Of a stretch of DNA of 64,000 bases, positions 17,968 through 26,712 are shown one piece after another. A model generated the notes under the pieces. That model searched no databases, was not told the origin of the DNA, and was given only the letters and a program-made list of their open reading frames with translations. A program made the translations under genes and the position numbers. The stretch's first letter is position 1, and each line of letters begins with the position of its first letter. This stretch comes from an uncultured Lachnospiraceae bacterium (lineage in GTDB: Bacteria; Bacillota; Clostridia; Lachnospirales; Lachnospiraceae), in contig CATKXY010000006.1 of NCBI GenBank assembly GCA_949840915.1, forward strand, positions 53,526 through 117,525, given 5' to 3'.

Positions 17968-18288
17968 ATGAGTAGTTTGACTTCTGGCAACTGCGGCTGT
18001 GGCTGCGGCTGCGGCAATGGCTCCGGTTTCTTTGGCGGCAACAACAGTTGCATGTGGATTATCCTGTTATTGCTCTTCTGCGGCGGCGGCTGCGGAAATA
18101 GCGGCTGCAACAACGGCTGCAACAGCGGCTGCAACAACGGCTGTGGCGGCGGTCTCTTCGGCGGCAACGGCAGCAATTGCTGTGACTGGCTGATCTGGAT
18201 TCTGCTTATCAGCTGCTTCTGCGGCGGCAATAGCTGTGGATGCAATGATTCCTGCTGCAACAACAACTGCAATCCCTGCGGCTGCTAA
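17968..18288 (+). CDS. Small Cys/Gly/Asn-rich protein, probable spore-associated protein
   Basis: 106 residues, very rich in Cys, Gly and Asn, with runs such as CGCGCGCGNG and GCNNGCNSGCNNGC. Two short hydrophobic segments each start with Cys and Trp (CMWIILLLLFC and CDWLIWILLISC). This repeats a two-part pattern, as if an internal duplication. It resembles the clostridial proteins annotated as chorion-class high-cysteine proteins and, more loosely, YjcZ-type small spore proteins. The ATG has GGAGG 9 bases upstream. A sigma-E-like promoter precedes it and an intrinsic terminator follows, so it is its own unit. A role in a disulphide-linked spore coat is inference from composition and promoter. 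Confidence 0.8.
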   Translation: MSSLTSGNCGCGCGCGNGSGFFGGNNSCMWIILLLLFCGGGCGNSGCNNGCNSGCNNGCGGGLFGGNGSNCCDWLIWILLISCFCGGNSCGCNDSCCNNNCNPCGC

Positions 18289-18310
18289 ACTGTGAATCAT
18301 TCCTAAAAGG

Positions 18311-18335
18311 CAGGCTCCCCCGGGAGCCTGTTTTT
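18311..18335 (+). terminator. Intrinsic terminator after the Cys-rich gene
   Basis: CAGGCTCCC (18311-18319) and GGGAGCCTG (18322-18330) are perfectly complementary and are followed by TTTTT. It lies 22 bases after the stop codon. Confidence 0.85.
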
Positions 18336-18355
18336 CATGGAGCCTGAGCAGACAG

Positions 18356-18384
18356 CCATATTTTGGCAGGCCCGCGCATAAAAT
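18356..18384 (+). promoter_or_regulatory. Second sigma-E-like sporulation promoter
   Basis: CCATATT (18356-18362; 6 of 7 to KMATATT), a 14-base spacer and CATAAAAT (18377-18384; 7 of 8 to CATACAnT). It has the same spacing as the promoter at 17902. Transcription would start near 18391, about 23 bases before the ATG of the next gene. Confidence 0.68.
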
Positions 18385-18413
18385 ACACAAACGAATGCAC
18401 ACAGGAGGTTTCC

Positions 18414-18950
18414 ATGGACAGTAAACAATCTGATCGGGTGATGGCCTTTGACGCCCTGTTTACCACCAACCATATTCAGATGTTAAAGCTTCTATTGAGC
18501 TATATGGAGCCTTCTGTCCAGGGCCGGCTGGCTGTATATATCAAATTTCTGGAGCTGCAGCATACCCTGCAGCTGATCCGGGAGCATCCGTCTGTCTCCA
18601 TCCCGCCGGATTCAGGACTGGGACGTCCGGAAGGCGGCCTGGTGGAGCTGCTGGATGAAATGATACCCTTCTGTTCGTCCGCAGAGCAGGAAAAACTGCA
18701 AAACATCAGGAATTTTTATAGGAATTGGGAAAATATGCAGGAAATGATGCAAATGCTGGAGATGCTGCAGGAAATTTCACCGGAATTGTTCTCCGGCGGC
18801 GGAATGTCCGGCAGTGAGGAAAGCAATGGTCAGTCCGGTGGCACACCGGACTTTTTGAACATGCTCTCCGGTCTGGGCGGCGCAGATATGTCGCAGATGA
18901 TGGAGGCAATGCAGTCAATGCAGGGAATGTTCAACAACAATAACGAATAG
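18414..18950 (+). CDS. Conserved-looking helical protein of unknown function, probable sporulation gene
   Basis: 178 residues, no signal peptide or membrane helix. The first 100 residues are amphipathic helices (TTNHIQMLKLLLSYMEP). The middle is a Met/Glu-rich helix (NMQEMMQMLEMLQE). The C-terminal half is Gly/Ser/Met rich and ends in repeated Met-Gln (SQMMEAMQSMQGM) and Asn. AGGAGGT lies just upstream of the ATG. The sigma-E-like promoter suggests mother-cell expression during sporulation. It is followed at once by another unknown gene and the two probably act together. I do not recognise the family. Confidence 0.82.
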   Translation: MDSKQSDRVMAFDALFTTNHIQMLKLLLSYMEPSVQGRLAVYIKFLELQHTLQLIREHPSVSIPPDSGLGRPEGGLVELLDEMIPFCSSAEQEKLQNIRNFYRNWENMQEMMQMLEMLQEISPELFSGGGMSGSEESNGQSGGTPDFLNMLSGLGGADMSQMMEAMQSMQGMFNNNNE

Positions 18951-18968
18951 AGAGGAATGGTTATTACT

Positions 18969-19277
18969 ATGTCAGACAATACGAATACTCGTCCCGCCTG
19001 GATGGAGGACGATCTGGTGCGGAATATTCCACAGGAAAAGCTGGACTTTCTCAACAAAATGTTCCAAGAGGCAAATGCCCGAAAAGAGGCTGCCGGACCC
19101 GTGAAGGGACAGAAGGAAATGCTGATGCTTTTGATGCCCATACTCAAGGAGGCAAAAGCGGCAAACTTATCCTTCACTCCCGCCGAACTCCAGTCTGCCA
19201 TCGCGGCAATCCGCAAATACAGCAGTCCGGAGGAATTGGAGCAGATCGATCATATCTACAAACAGCACTTTAAATAA
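18969..19277 (+). CDS. Small protein of unknown function, second gene of the probable sporulation pair
   Basis: 102 residues, all helical by composition, no signal peptide. It contains PQEKLDFLNKMFQEANARK, then GQKEMLMLLMPILKEAK, then SSPEELEQIDHIYKQHF. The start is uncertain: GAGG is 12-13 bases before this ATG (MSDNTN) but touches the alternative ATG at 18957, so the longer form with four extra residues cannot be excluded. It begins 18 bases after the previous stop, so co-transcription is likely. No function can be assigned. Confidence 0.8.
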   Translation: MSDNTNTRPAWMEDDLVRNIPQEKLDFLNKMFQEANARKEAAGPVKGQKEMLMLLMPILKEAKAANLSFTPAELQSAIAAIRKYSSPEELEQIDHIYKQHFK

Positions 19278-19310
19278 CACGGTCAGCATCCGTGGAACAA
19301 TACGTACACA

Positions 19311-19345
19311 GCGGGCAGACCCGTATTCCAACAGAGTCTGCCCGC
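19311..19345. terminator. Hairpin between convergent genes
   Basis: GCGGGCAGAC (19311-19320) and GTCTGCCCGC (19336-19345) form a perfect 10-base-pair stem with a 15-base loop. It lies between the unknown gene (plus) and leuS (minus). Neither side has a strong T-run, so it may be a weak bidirectional terminator or an mRNA 3' stabiliser. Confidence 0.6.
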
Positions 19346-19373
19346 CTTAATCCGACAGCATTTTATCTTTACA

Positions 19374-21785
19374 TTATTTTACTACAAGATTCACAAGACG
19401 CCCCGGCACATAAATCTCTTTTGCGATCGTCCCGGTAAGCTTATCTCCCAGGGCTTCCCTTGCCATGGCAATGACGGCGTCTTTGGTTTCATCCTTAGAA
19501 ACGGTTATCGTGGCACGCAGTTTGCCGTTAATCTGCACGCCTAATTCCACGGTGCTCTCCACTGTCTTGGCCTCCTCGTACTCCGGCCATGTCGTCTGGT
19601 ACACTCTTCCTTCATAGCCGGCAGCCTGCCAAAGTTCCTCAGTGATATGGGGCGCCACAGGATTGAGCAATATAAGCAGTGTCTTGTATTCCCCTCTGGT
19701 AACCGCATTTTTTTTGTAAAATTCATTGATCAGCGCCATCATTGCCGCAATGGCAGTGTTATACTTCAAATTCTCAAAGTCGCCGGAAACCTTCTTGATC
19801 GTCTGATGCATCTTGGTCTCAAGATCCGCGCTGTACGCGTCTCCGTCCACTATAATATCCTGCAGTTTCCAGACTCTTTCCAAAAATCTCCTGCAGCCCT
19901 TAACACCATCCTCACTCCATGCGGCGGAAAGATCAAATGCACCGATAAACATCTCGTAGGTACGCAAAGTGTCCGCACCGTAATCCTGAACAATATCGTC
20001 AGGGTTTACCACATTTCCACGGGATTTGGACATCTTCTCCCCGTTGGATCCCAGAATCATGCCATGACTTGTCCGCTTCTGATAAGGCTCGGCGCAGGAA
20101 ACCTGCCCCTGATCGTAGAGAAATCTGTGCCAGAATCTGGAATACAGCAGATGAAGGGTCGTATGCTCCATGCCTCCGTTATACCAGTCCACAGGCATCC
20201 AGTACTCCAGCGCCTCCCTGCCTGCAAGCGCCTCCTTGTTGTGCGGATCCGTATAGCGGAGGAAATACCAGGACGACCCGGCCCACTGCGGCATGGTGTC
20301 GGTCTCTCTCTTTGCCGGGCCGCCGCAGCAGGGACAGACCGTATTCACCCAGTCTGTCATAGCCGCCAGAGGAGACTCTCCGTTATCGGTAGGCATATAG
20401 CTCTCCACTTCGGGCAGCTCCAAAGGAAGCTCACTCTCATCCAGCGGCACAAAACCGCATTTCTCGCACTCTACAATGGGAATCGGCTCACCCCAGTAAC
20501 GCTGTCTGGAAAATACCCAGTCGCGCAGCTTGAAATTAGTCTTGCTGCATCCTATCCCCTTCTCCTCCAGATAAGCAATGATCCTTTCCTTTGCATCCGC
20601 CACGGACAAGCCGTCCAAAAACTCGGAATTGACTATAGTGCCTGTGGCTACATCCGTGTAAACCTGTTCCTGCACACTGACCTTGCTCCCTGCGACCACC
20701 TCGATGATGGGCAGATGGAACTTCTTTGCAAAATCCCAGTCCCTCTCGTCATGGGCGGGCACTGCCATGATCGCACCGGTTCCGTAAGTCATCAGCACAT
20801 AATCAGAGATCCAGACAGGTATCTCTTTGCCGTTTACCGGATTGGTTGCAGTGATTCCGTCAATCTGGACACCGGTTTTATCCTTCGCCAGCTCAGTCCG
20901 CTCAAAATCGGACTTCTTGGCGGCCTGTTCCCTGTAGGCACAAAGCTCATCATAATTTTTGATCTCATCCCGGTATTTATCGATCAGAGGATGCTCGGGG
21001 GAAACCACCATATAGGTTGCGCCAAACAAGGTATCCGGTCTGGTGGTATAGATACGCAGCTTCTCCTCCTTGCCGGTGATGGCAAAGTCCACCTCCGCGC
21101 CCTGGGATTTTCCGATCCAGTTCTTCTGGGAAACCTTGACACGCTCAATATAATCAACCGTGTCCAAACCCTGAATAAGCTTGTCCGCATACTCGGTAAT
21201 TTTCAGCATCCACTGACTCTTTACCTTTCTGACGACCTCAGCGCCGCAGCGCTCGCACACACCGTTCACAACCTCCTCGTTGGCAAGTCCCACCTTACAG
21301 GAGGTACACCAGTTGATGGGCATCTCTGACTTGTAAGCGAGCCCCGCCTTGAACAGCTTCAGGAATATCCACTGTGTCCATTTATAATAATCAGAATCGG
21401 TAGTATTGATCTCTCTGTCCCAGTCAAAAGAATAGCCCAATGCATGGAGCTGCCCTTTAAAACGCTCCACATTGTTTTTTGTGACGATTCTGGGATGAAT
21501 ATGATTCTTGATCGCATAATTCTCCGTGGGAAGCCCAAACGCATCCCATCCCATGGGGTAAAGCACATTATACCCCTGCATTCTGCGCTTTCTGGCTACA
21601 ATATCCAACGCTGTATACGGACGGGGATGTCCCACATGAAGTCCCTGGCCTGACGGATAGGGGAACTCTACCAGTGCATAATACTTCGGCTTGGAATAAT
21701 CATCCGAAGTCTTAAACGCCTTTTCATCGTCCCAAACTTTCTGCCATTTCTGTTCCACCTCGCGGTGATTATAAGGTACTGTCAT
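19374..21785 (-). CDS. leuS: Leucyl-tRNA synthetase
   Basis: Class I aminoacyl-tRNA synthetase, 803 residues, bacterial type. The HIGH-equivalent is HVGH within [15 protein letters not shown] near residue 50, and KMSKS is present as [10 protein letters not shown]. The CP1 editing domain has the threonine-rich [12 protein letters not shown], a zinc-type knuckle (CTSC, CERCG) is present, and the C-terminal anticodon and leucine-specific parts are complete. AGAGGA lies 8 bases upstream of the ATG. The leader is only about 35 bases, so it is not controlled by a T-box, unlike many Firmicute synthetase genes. Confidence 0.98.
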   Translation of the reverse strand: MTVPYNHREVEQKWQKVWDDEKAFKTSDDYSKPKYYALVEFPYPSGQGLHVGHPRPYTALDIVARKRRMQGYNVLYPMGWDAFGLPTENYAIKNHIHPRIVTKNNVERFKGQLHALGYSFDWDREINTTDSDYYKWTQWIFLKLFKAGLAYKSEMPINWCTSCKVGLANEEVVNGVCERCGAEVVRKVKSQWMLKITEYADKLIQGLDTVDYIERVKVSQKNWIGKSQGAEVDFAITGKEEKLRIYTTRPDTLFGATYMVVSPEHPLIDKYRDEIKNYDELCAYREQAAKKSDFERTELAKDKTGVQIDGITATNPVNGKEIPVWISDYVLMTYGTGAIMAVPAHDERDWDFAKKFHLPIIEVVAGSKVSVQEQVYTDVATGTIVNSEFLDGLSVADAKERIIAYLEEKGIGCSKTNFKLRDWVFSRQRYWGEPIPIVECEKCGFVPLDESELPLELPEVESYMPTDNGESPLAAMTDWVNTVCPCCGGPAKRETDTMPQWAGSSWYFLRYTDPHNKEALAGREALEYWMPVDWYNGGMEHTTLHLLYSRFWHRFLYDQGQVSCAEPYQKRTSHGMILGSNGEKMSKSRGNVVNPDDIVQDYGADTLRTYEMFIGAFDLSAAWSEDGVKGCRRFLERVWKLQDIIVDGDAYSADLETKMHQTIKKVSGDFENLKYNTAIAAMMALINEFYKKNAVTRGEYKTLLILLNPVAPHITEELWQAAGYEGRVYQTTWPEYEEAKTVESTVELGVQINGKLRATITVSKDETKDAVIAMAREALGDKLTGTIAKEIYVPGRLVNLVVK

Positions 21786-21825
21786 TTCCGTGTCCTCTTT
21801 TCCTAAACTATCTGACGTAAACTAC

Positions 21826-21854
21826 ATTTTAGACGCTTTCCCCCACACTGTCAA
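21826..21854 (-). promoter_or_regulatory. leuS promoter
   Basis: Minus strand TTGACA (21849-21854), a 17-base spacer and TAAAAT (21826-21831). The upstream edge of long inverted repeat element 3 begins 10 bases beyond the -35. Confidence 0.85.
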
Positions 21855-21864
21855 GTATGTTGTC

Positions 21865-22020
21865 GTAACAGTTCAACCGAAAAATTCTCCAAATAATGCG
21901 GCTGCAGAATCCTGCAAGCCGCACTATTAGAAAACATATCAACCTTTACCAAACCTGCAGCCCCATCCCGATACCTTCTGCTCTAAACAGTATCGCATTG
22001 CCTCAGGCGGAAACTGTTAC
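21865..22020. repeat. Long inverted repeat, element 3
   Basis: The outer arms are GTAACAGTT (21865-21873) and AACTGTTAC (22012-22020). Inside, a strong hairpin spans about 21892-21929, with arms built on GCGGCTGCAG and CTGCAAGCCGC. It shares CCGCACTATTAGAAAACAT exactly with element 2 (4671-4689). The interior between hairpin and right arm is only weakly paired, so this copy may be a decayed or shorter variant. It fills most of the 238-base gap between leuS and the PocR gene. Confidence 0.65.
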
Positions 22021-22023
22021 ATT

Positions 22024-22806
22024 TTACAGTCCTTCTTTGTTGAGACTGTGAATGGTCTGAGCCGCCCTGTTCAGAGAAGTGATAATCTCCGCGCTGGCTG
22101 CATCCATACCCTGCGCCAGCTTCTGTACCTCATTGGCAACCACCGCAAAACCTTTGCCTGCATCTCCGGCGCGGGCCGCCTCAATAGAGGCATTCAACGC
22201 CAGAATACGCTGCTTACTGCTGAAGCCGGCAATCTTCTTTGTGTTGGCGTTGGCAGCATCGATCTCTGTCATGGAATTCTGGATGCCTTCCTTCAAACCA
22301 TCCAGCATTTCCCGGTTGTTATGAGTCACATAACTGGTACGCACAAACATATTGATGACATCGCCCAAAAGATTAGCCGAGGCCTCAATCTCATCTCTGG
22401 TCTTGACCTTTACATGCCGCAAAGCCTCAATATAAGCATCCTCGTCTATACCAAGCTCTCTGGCCGTGGCCCGGAACCTCTCCTCATTAGGATTCTCTGG
22501 CAGCACCTGTCCGCCGATAATACTGCCCAGCTCCGTGCCGTCCTCAAGCGTGATCGGAATACCAAAGTCAACCAGCCCTGCATGACAGGAATAAACGCCC
22601 TTTCCTTCCTGATCATTCTTTACACAGCGTCTGCAGCCTTCCTGGCTTCCCCTGGTAAGCTTGATACAAAAATCGGTAAAATTATAGCAGTCGCTGATAT
22701 ACTCTCCGTCCGCTCCCACCGCCACAGTGGCAAGTCCGGTGCTCCTGGCCCAGTTGTTCATTATCTCCTCAAACTTTTTCATGTCACAGAAATCCTGGAT
22801 TTTCAT
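22024..22806 (-). CDS. Soluble chemoreceptor: PocR ligand domain plus minimal MCP signalling tip
   Basis: 260 residues without membrane segments. Residues about 5-155 match the PocR sensory domain, with a Cys cluster ([22 protein letters not shown]) and [10 protein letters not shown]. The C-terminal 90 residues carry the methyl-accepting chemotaxis hairpin tip [20 protein letters not shown], but the long methylation helices are nearly absent. It should sense a small molecule in the cytoplasm and talk to CheA/CheW, which are encoded at 42.5-45.1 kb. GAGGG lies upstream of the ATG. The ligand is unknown; PocR domains in other proteins bind diols or hydrocarbon-like compounds. Confidence 0.9.
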   Translation of the reverse strand: MKIQDFCDMKKFEEIMNNWARSTGLATVAVGADGEYISDCYNFTDFCIKLTRGSQEGCRRCVKNDQEGKGVYSCHAGLVDFGIPITLEDGTELGSIIGGQVLPENPNEERFRATARELGIDEDAYIEALRHVKVKTRDEIEASANLLGDVINMFVRTSYVTHNNREMLDGLKEGIQNSMTEIDAANANTKKIAGFSSKQRILALNASIEAARAGDAGKGFAVVANEVQKLAQGMDAASAEIITSLNRAAQTIHSLNKEGL

Positions 22807-22842
22807 TGTGTTTCCCTCGCCTTCTCAACTTTGTCAACATCC

Positions 22843-23157
22843 TTACTTAAACAGTGCTCCTACTGTCAGCACTGCCGTAATACCGCCCTGACTACCGCCA
22901 GGCAGATTTACGATGAGCCGATACCCCAGTCCACCTTCTCTCGCTCCCAATCCGGGAACAGCCTTGACCGTTCCCAAGACCGGAAACAGAAAAGCAAATA
23001 TCGCGATGAACTCCTGTACCAAATTCAGAGGAATATTCTTTTCCACAGGATAAGCCGGGAAAATTCCCCGCCTGGGCGTATCTTTAGACGCCTTGAATGA
23101 ATCCCAGAATAACACCATACAGAGAAGCTCCGCTGCTCCCGCCGCCCGAAACTCCAT
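22843..23157 (-). CDS. Doubtful reading frame of 104 codons between the EF-G-like and PocR genes
   Basis: The 417-base gap at 22807-23223 has one open frame of 104 codons on the minus strand. It has a hydrophobic middle (LVQEFIAIFAFLFPVLG) and a Gly-rich end (LPGGSQGGITAVLTVGALF). I see no ribosome-binding site before the ATG, no family and no promoter, and it follows the terminator of the EF-G-like gene. It may be a small membrane protein, a gene remnant or chance. No other feature is seen in the gap. Confidence 0.22.
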   Translation of the reverse strand: MEFRAAGAAELLCMVLFWDSFKASKDTPRRGIFPAYPVEKNIPLNLVQEFIAIFAFLFPVLGTVKAVPGLGAREGGLGYRLIVNLPGGSQGGITAVLTVGALFK

Positions 23158-23163
23158 CAGCAG

Positions 23164-23186
23164 AAAAACACAGGCCTGCGGTTTTT
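23164..23186 (-). terminator. Terminator of the EF-G-like gene
   Basis: An AAAAAC...GTTTTT arm pair encloses the palindrome CAGGCCTG. It lies about 40 bases downstream of the EF-G-like stop, with the T-run on the minus strand. It is near-symmetrical and so may also work on the plus strand. Confidence 0.65.
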
Positions 23187-23223
23187 GTCCCCATCATTTG
23201 ACTTTTGTATGTTTACATGCCGT

Positions 23224-25317
23224 CTACTCGTCTGTACCGTTCTCAGCAACCTGTGCTGCTCTTGCAGCCACCTCCTTCTCCTGCACGTCAGAGGGCGCCT
23301 GTTCATAGCGCGCAAACTCATAAGTATACTCCCCGCGTCCTCCTGTCATGGAGCGCAGATCCGTACAATAGCCGAACAGTCCGCTCATGGGAATGTCCGC
23401 CTCGATCACCTGCTTGCCGCCCCCTGTGGGATTCATGCCCAGCACACGTCCTCTCCTCTTATTCAGATCTCCCATTATATCTCCGGTATAAGCGTCGGGA
23501 ACCGTGACCTTCAAGGACGCAATGGGCTCTAAAAGCACGGGATGAGCCTCCATAAATCCTTTCTTGAACGCCTGAATTGTGGCCATCTTGAAAGCCAGCT
23601 CCGAAGAATCCACCGGATGATAGGAACCGTCGTAGAGCACAGCCTTTACTCCCACAACCGGGTATGCCGCCAAGGGACCCCTGACTACGGAATCCTGCAA
23701 GCCCTTCTCTACCGCAGGGAAGAAGTTCTTGGGTACCGCACCTCCCACTACCTCCTGCTCGAACACATAAGCTTCTTCCAGACTGTCCGCAGGAGAGAAA
23801 CGCATTTTTACATGTCCGTACTGACCATGCCCTCCGGACTGCTTCTTGTATTTGTACTCCACATCGGAGTTCTTTCTGATGGTCTCTTTATAGGCGATCT
23901 TGGGCGTTGCGAGCTCAACCTCCACCTTATATTCGTTTAATAACCTGCTCACCACGATCTCAAGGTGCTGGTCACCCATACCGTAGAGGAGCATCTGACG
24001 GTTCTCAGAGTCATTCACGGTTCGGAGCGTCAAATCCTCATGTCCCATCTTCTGCAGCGCCTGGGAAATTTTGTCCACATCCGCCTTGTTCTTGGGCTTA
24101 TAACGCATATAAGTATAGGGCGTGGAAATCTCAAACTGACCGTATTTGATCGTGGTGGCCTTGGTAGACAGACTGTTGCCTGTGCGGGCCGCCGTCAGCT
24201 TGGCCAGCGCGCCGATATCCCCCGCATGAAGCTCAGGCACTTCCAGGGGCTTGTTGCCCTGCAGCACATAGAGCTTGCCCACCTTCTCTTCAATATCCTT
24301 ATCCACATTGTAGAGCAGGTCGTCCGTCTTCAGAACACCGGAGTTGACTTTGATCATCGAATATTTGCCGATAAAAGGATCCACGATAGTCTTCCAGATA
24401 TATGCGGACTTTGCCTTGGAGAAATCGTAATCCGCGTGGTATATCTCGTTTGTCTTCATATTGATACCGGCCACCTCGCGGTTCTCGGGGCTTGGCATAT
24501 ATTTGATGATATCGTCTAACAGCGTGTAAATACCCTGACAGAGCGTGTTGGAGCCCATGGTCATAGGCACAATGCTGCCGTCACACACATTGGTGCGCAG
24601 GGCAGCGCGAATCTCTGCCTCGGAGAAGGTCTCCCCGTTAAAGTAGCGCTCCATCAGATCCTCACTGGTCTCCGCCACCGCTTCCAGCAGCGTATCCCGG
24701 CAGATCTGCAGATTGGGCTTATTGTACTCCGGTACCTCGCAGGGAACTACTTCTTTTCCCTGCCAGCGGTTTCCCGTCTCAGTGATCACATTTATGTATC
24801 CTACAAATTTCTCATCTTCACGGATGGGCAGATGAAAGGGTGCCATCTTCTTGCCATAGAGTTCTGTCATATCTTCCACCACCTGTCGGAAGGAAGCGTT
24901 ATCCACATCCATGTTGGAGACATAGACAAATCTGGGCAGCTTGTACTTCTCACACAGCTCCCATGCCTTCTGGGTGCCCACCTCAATACCCGACTTTCCG
25001 TTTACCACGATGATCGCCGCACCGGCTGCACTGACCGCCTCCTCGACCTCGCCCACAAAATCAAAATATCCCGGGGCATCTATCACATTGATCTTATAGC
25101 CCTCCCACTCAATGGGAATGACGGAGGTGCTGATAGAAAACTGCCGCTTCTGCTCTTCCTTGCCATAGTCGCTCACAGTGTTGCCGTCTGCAACCTTACC
25201 CATACGGGAAGTGATTCCGGACAGATAGGCCATGGATTCCACCAGACTGGTCTTACCGCTGCCCCCGTGGCCCAGCAATACTACATTACGAATCTTGTCA
25301 GTTGTGTAAACATTCAT
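23224..25317 (-). CDS. Elongation factor G-like GTPase (EF-G2 type)
   Basis: 697 residues with the five EF-G domains. G1 is GHGGSGKTSL. G3 is DAPGYFDF, where the usual catalytic histidine of DTPGHVDF is tyrosine. G4 reads VSNMD in place of the canonical VNKMD. Domain IV has SGGHGQYGHVKMRFSP and domain V has GDIMGDLNKRRGRVLGM, so the translocase fold is kept. This is a paralogue, not the housekeeping fusA, which normally lies in the str operon. The ATG at 25317 has GGAGG 8 bases upstream; an earlier TTG at 25380 has no ribosome site. The function of this EF-G-like class is poorly known. Confidence 0.92.
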   Translation of the reverse strand: MNVYTTDKIRNVVLLGHGGSGKTSLVESMAYLSGITSRMGKVADGNTVSDYGKEEQKRQFSISTSVIPIEWEGYKINVIDAPGYFDFVGEVEEAVSAAGAAIIVVNGKSGIEVGTQKAWELCEKYKLPRFVYVSNMDVDNASFRQVVEDMTELYGKKMAPFHLPIREDEKFVGYINVITETGNRWQGKEVVPCEVPEYNKPNLQICRDTLLEAVAETSEDLMERYFNGETFSEAEIRAALRTNVCDGSIVPMTMGSNTLCQGIYTLLDDIIKYMPSPENREVAGINMKTNEIYHADYDFSKAKSAYIWKTIVDPFIGKYSMIKVNSGVLKTDDLLYNVDKDIEEKVGKLYVLQGNKPLEVPELHAGDIGALAKLTAARTGNSLSTKATTIKYGQFEISTPYTYMRYKPKNKADVDKISQALQKMGHEDLTLRTVNDSENRQMLLYGMGDQHLEIVVSRLLNEYKVEVELATPKIAYKETIRKNSDVEYKYKKQSGGHGQYGHVKMRFSPADSLEEAYVFEQEVVGGAVPKNFFPAVEKGLQDSVVRGPLAAYPVVGVKAVLYDGSYHPVDSSELAFKMATIQAFKKGFMEAHPVLLEPIASLKVTVPDAYTGDIMGDLNKRRGRVLGMNPTGGGKQVIEADIPMSGLFGYCTDLRSMTGGRGEYTYEFARYEQAPSDVQEKEVAARAAQVAENGTDE

Positions 25318-25392
25318 GTGTTGCCCTCCAATTTTCCAGCTTATTAAGGAATTTTTCCAATTTGACAACTGATTTTCCAAACCCCATAGTTC

Positions 25393-25421
25393 ATTTTACT
25401 AAATATTGAACAAAAATACAA
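25393..25421 (-). promoter_or_regulatory. Promoter of the EF-G-like gene
   Basis: Minus strand TTGTAT (25416-25421), a 17-base spacer and TAAAAT (25393-25398). The leader of about 70 bases contains three TTGGAAAA-like repeats between 25335 and 25380. Confidence 0.65.
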
Positions 25422-25475
25422 GTAATTGTTAGTATTTTTGCTGAAGTAAATTAGAAATATTTCCACAAATAGAAG

Positions 25476-25504
25476 TTGATTTTCATGCTTTAAAGTGTTA
25501 TAGT
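25476..25504 (+). promoter_or_regulatory. tyrA promoter
   Basis: TTGATT (25476-25481), a 17-base spacer and TATAGT (25499-25504). It is divergent from the EF-G-like promoter and the region is AT-rich. Confidence 0.75.
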
Positions 25505-25551
25505 GTCAATAATACAGGATTGAAAATTTATTTATTGAAAAGAGGAACGCT

Positions 25552-26652
25552 ATGAACGCACTGACATTCGGTTTTATCGGTCTGGGATTGATCGGCGGTT
25601 CCATTGCAAGAGCCATCCGTGAAAATCTTCCCGACTCCGTTATCATCGCCTACGACATCAATCACGACGCGCTTTCCGACGCATGCTCAGACGGCGTGAT
25701 CGACACGGCCCTGTCCTCGGTCGATGCGCGTCTTGGACAGTGCGACTATCTTTTTTTATGCGCTCCCGTCCAAAAAAATGACGATAATCTGAAGACGATC
25801 ATGAAGACACTCTCTCCAGACTGCCTGCTCACGGATGTGGGCAGCGTCAAATCCGGCATTCACGAGACCGTCCGCTCCATGGGTCTGGATGCTCAATTTG
25901 TGGGCGGGCATCCCATGGCCGGCAGTGAACGCGTAGGCTATGTCAATTCCAAGGCGCGGCTTTTGGAGAACGCCTACTATATTCTCACTCCCACAGAGAT
26001 AACTCCCCCGGAAAAGCTGAACGCTTTCCGCGATCTGGTACAGACTCTGGGCGCGATTCCTCTGATATTGGACTACAGACAGCACGACTATGTCACCGCC
26101 GCTGTCAGCCATCTGCCCCATGTAATCGCCGCTTCGCTGGTAAATCTTGTGCGCGACAGCGACTCACCGGACGGCATTATGAAAATGATAGCTGCAGGAG
26201 GTTTCAAGGACATCACACGCATCGCCTCCTCCTCCGCCCAGATGTGGCAGCAGATATGCCTGACCAACACAGATAATATCTCATCCCTTCTGGGGAGCTA
26301 TATCCGGGCGCTGACCTCCGTCAAAAGCGATATCGACAATCACAGCAGGACGGCTCTGTACGATTTATTTGACAGCGCAAGAATCTACCGGGACAGCTTT
26401 ATCGACACCTCCAGCGGTCCGATCAAGAGCTCTTACAGCGTCACCCTCGATATTGCCGACGAACCGGGCGCGCTGGCAGCCATCGCTACGATTCTGGCTC
26501 TGCAGCAGATCAGCATCAAAAATATTGGGATCGTCCACAACCGCGAGACCGAAAGCGGCGTGCTGAGAATTGAATTTTATGAGGAAGCTTCTATCGAAAA
26601 AGCCTCCAAAATATTAGGCGCAAGGGGCTATACTGTCTACACCAGAAAATAA
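25552..26652 (+). CDS. tyrA: Prephenate dehydrogenase with C-terminal ACT domain
   Basis: Converts prephenate to 4-hydroxyphenylpyruvate in tyrosine synthesis. The N-terminal Rossmann motif is GFIGLGLIGGSIARAI. The catalytic region shows GGHPMAGSERVGY and HLPHVIAASLV. Residues about 295-366 form an ACT domain (DIADEPGALAAIATILA), which suggests feedback control by an amino acid, probably tyrosine. The 366-residue length is typical of the Firmicute form. AGAGGA precedes the ATG. It is a single-gene unit; no aroA, pheA or other shikimate genes are adjacent. Confidence 0.96.
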   Translation: MNALTFGFIGLGLIGGSIARAIRENLPDSVIIAYDINHDALSDACSDGVIDTALSSVDARLGQCDYLFLCAPVQKNDDNLKTIMKTLSPDCLLTDVGSVKSGIHETVRSMGLDAQFVGGHPMAGSERVGYVNSKARLLENAYYILTPTEITPPEKLNAFRDLVQTLGAIPLILDYRQHDYVTAAVSHLPHVIAASLVNLVRDSDSPDGIMKMIAAGGFKDITRIASSSAQMWQQICLTNTDNISSLLGSYIRALTSVKSDIDNHSRTALYDLFDSARIYRDSFIDTSSGPIKSSYSVTLDIADEPGALAAIATILALQQISIKNIGIVHNRETESGVLRIEFYEEASIEKASKILGARGYTVYTRK

Positions 26653-26712
26653 CAGTACAGCCTGTTCCCCGCGCCCGAATCGTAAACACCGGAAGCGGCA
26701 TGTCCACACACG

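Noticed and set aside
17874..18402. Antisense open frames (Pro/Gln-rich and Ala-rich) over the Cys-rich gene
   Set aside because: They are mirror translations of the repetitive GGC/TGC codons; the plus-strand gene has promoter, ribosome site and terminator.
19647..21329. Long plus-strand open frame of 560 codons
   Set aside because: It is antisense to leuS and reflects the codon pattern of that gene; there is no ribosome site and the product is His/Arg/Leu-rich without any family.
21786..22023. T-box leader upstream of leuS
   Set aside because: The consensus promoter places the start of transcription about 35 bases from the ATG, too short for a T-box, and no T-box motif is seen.
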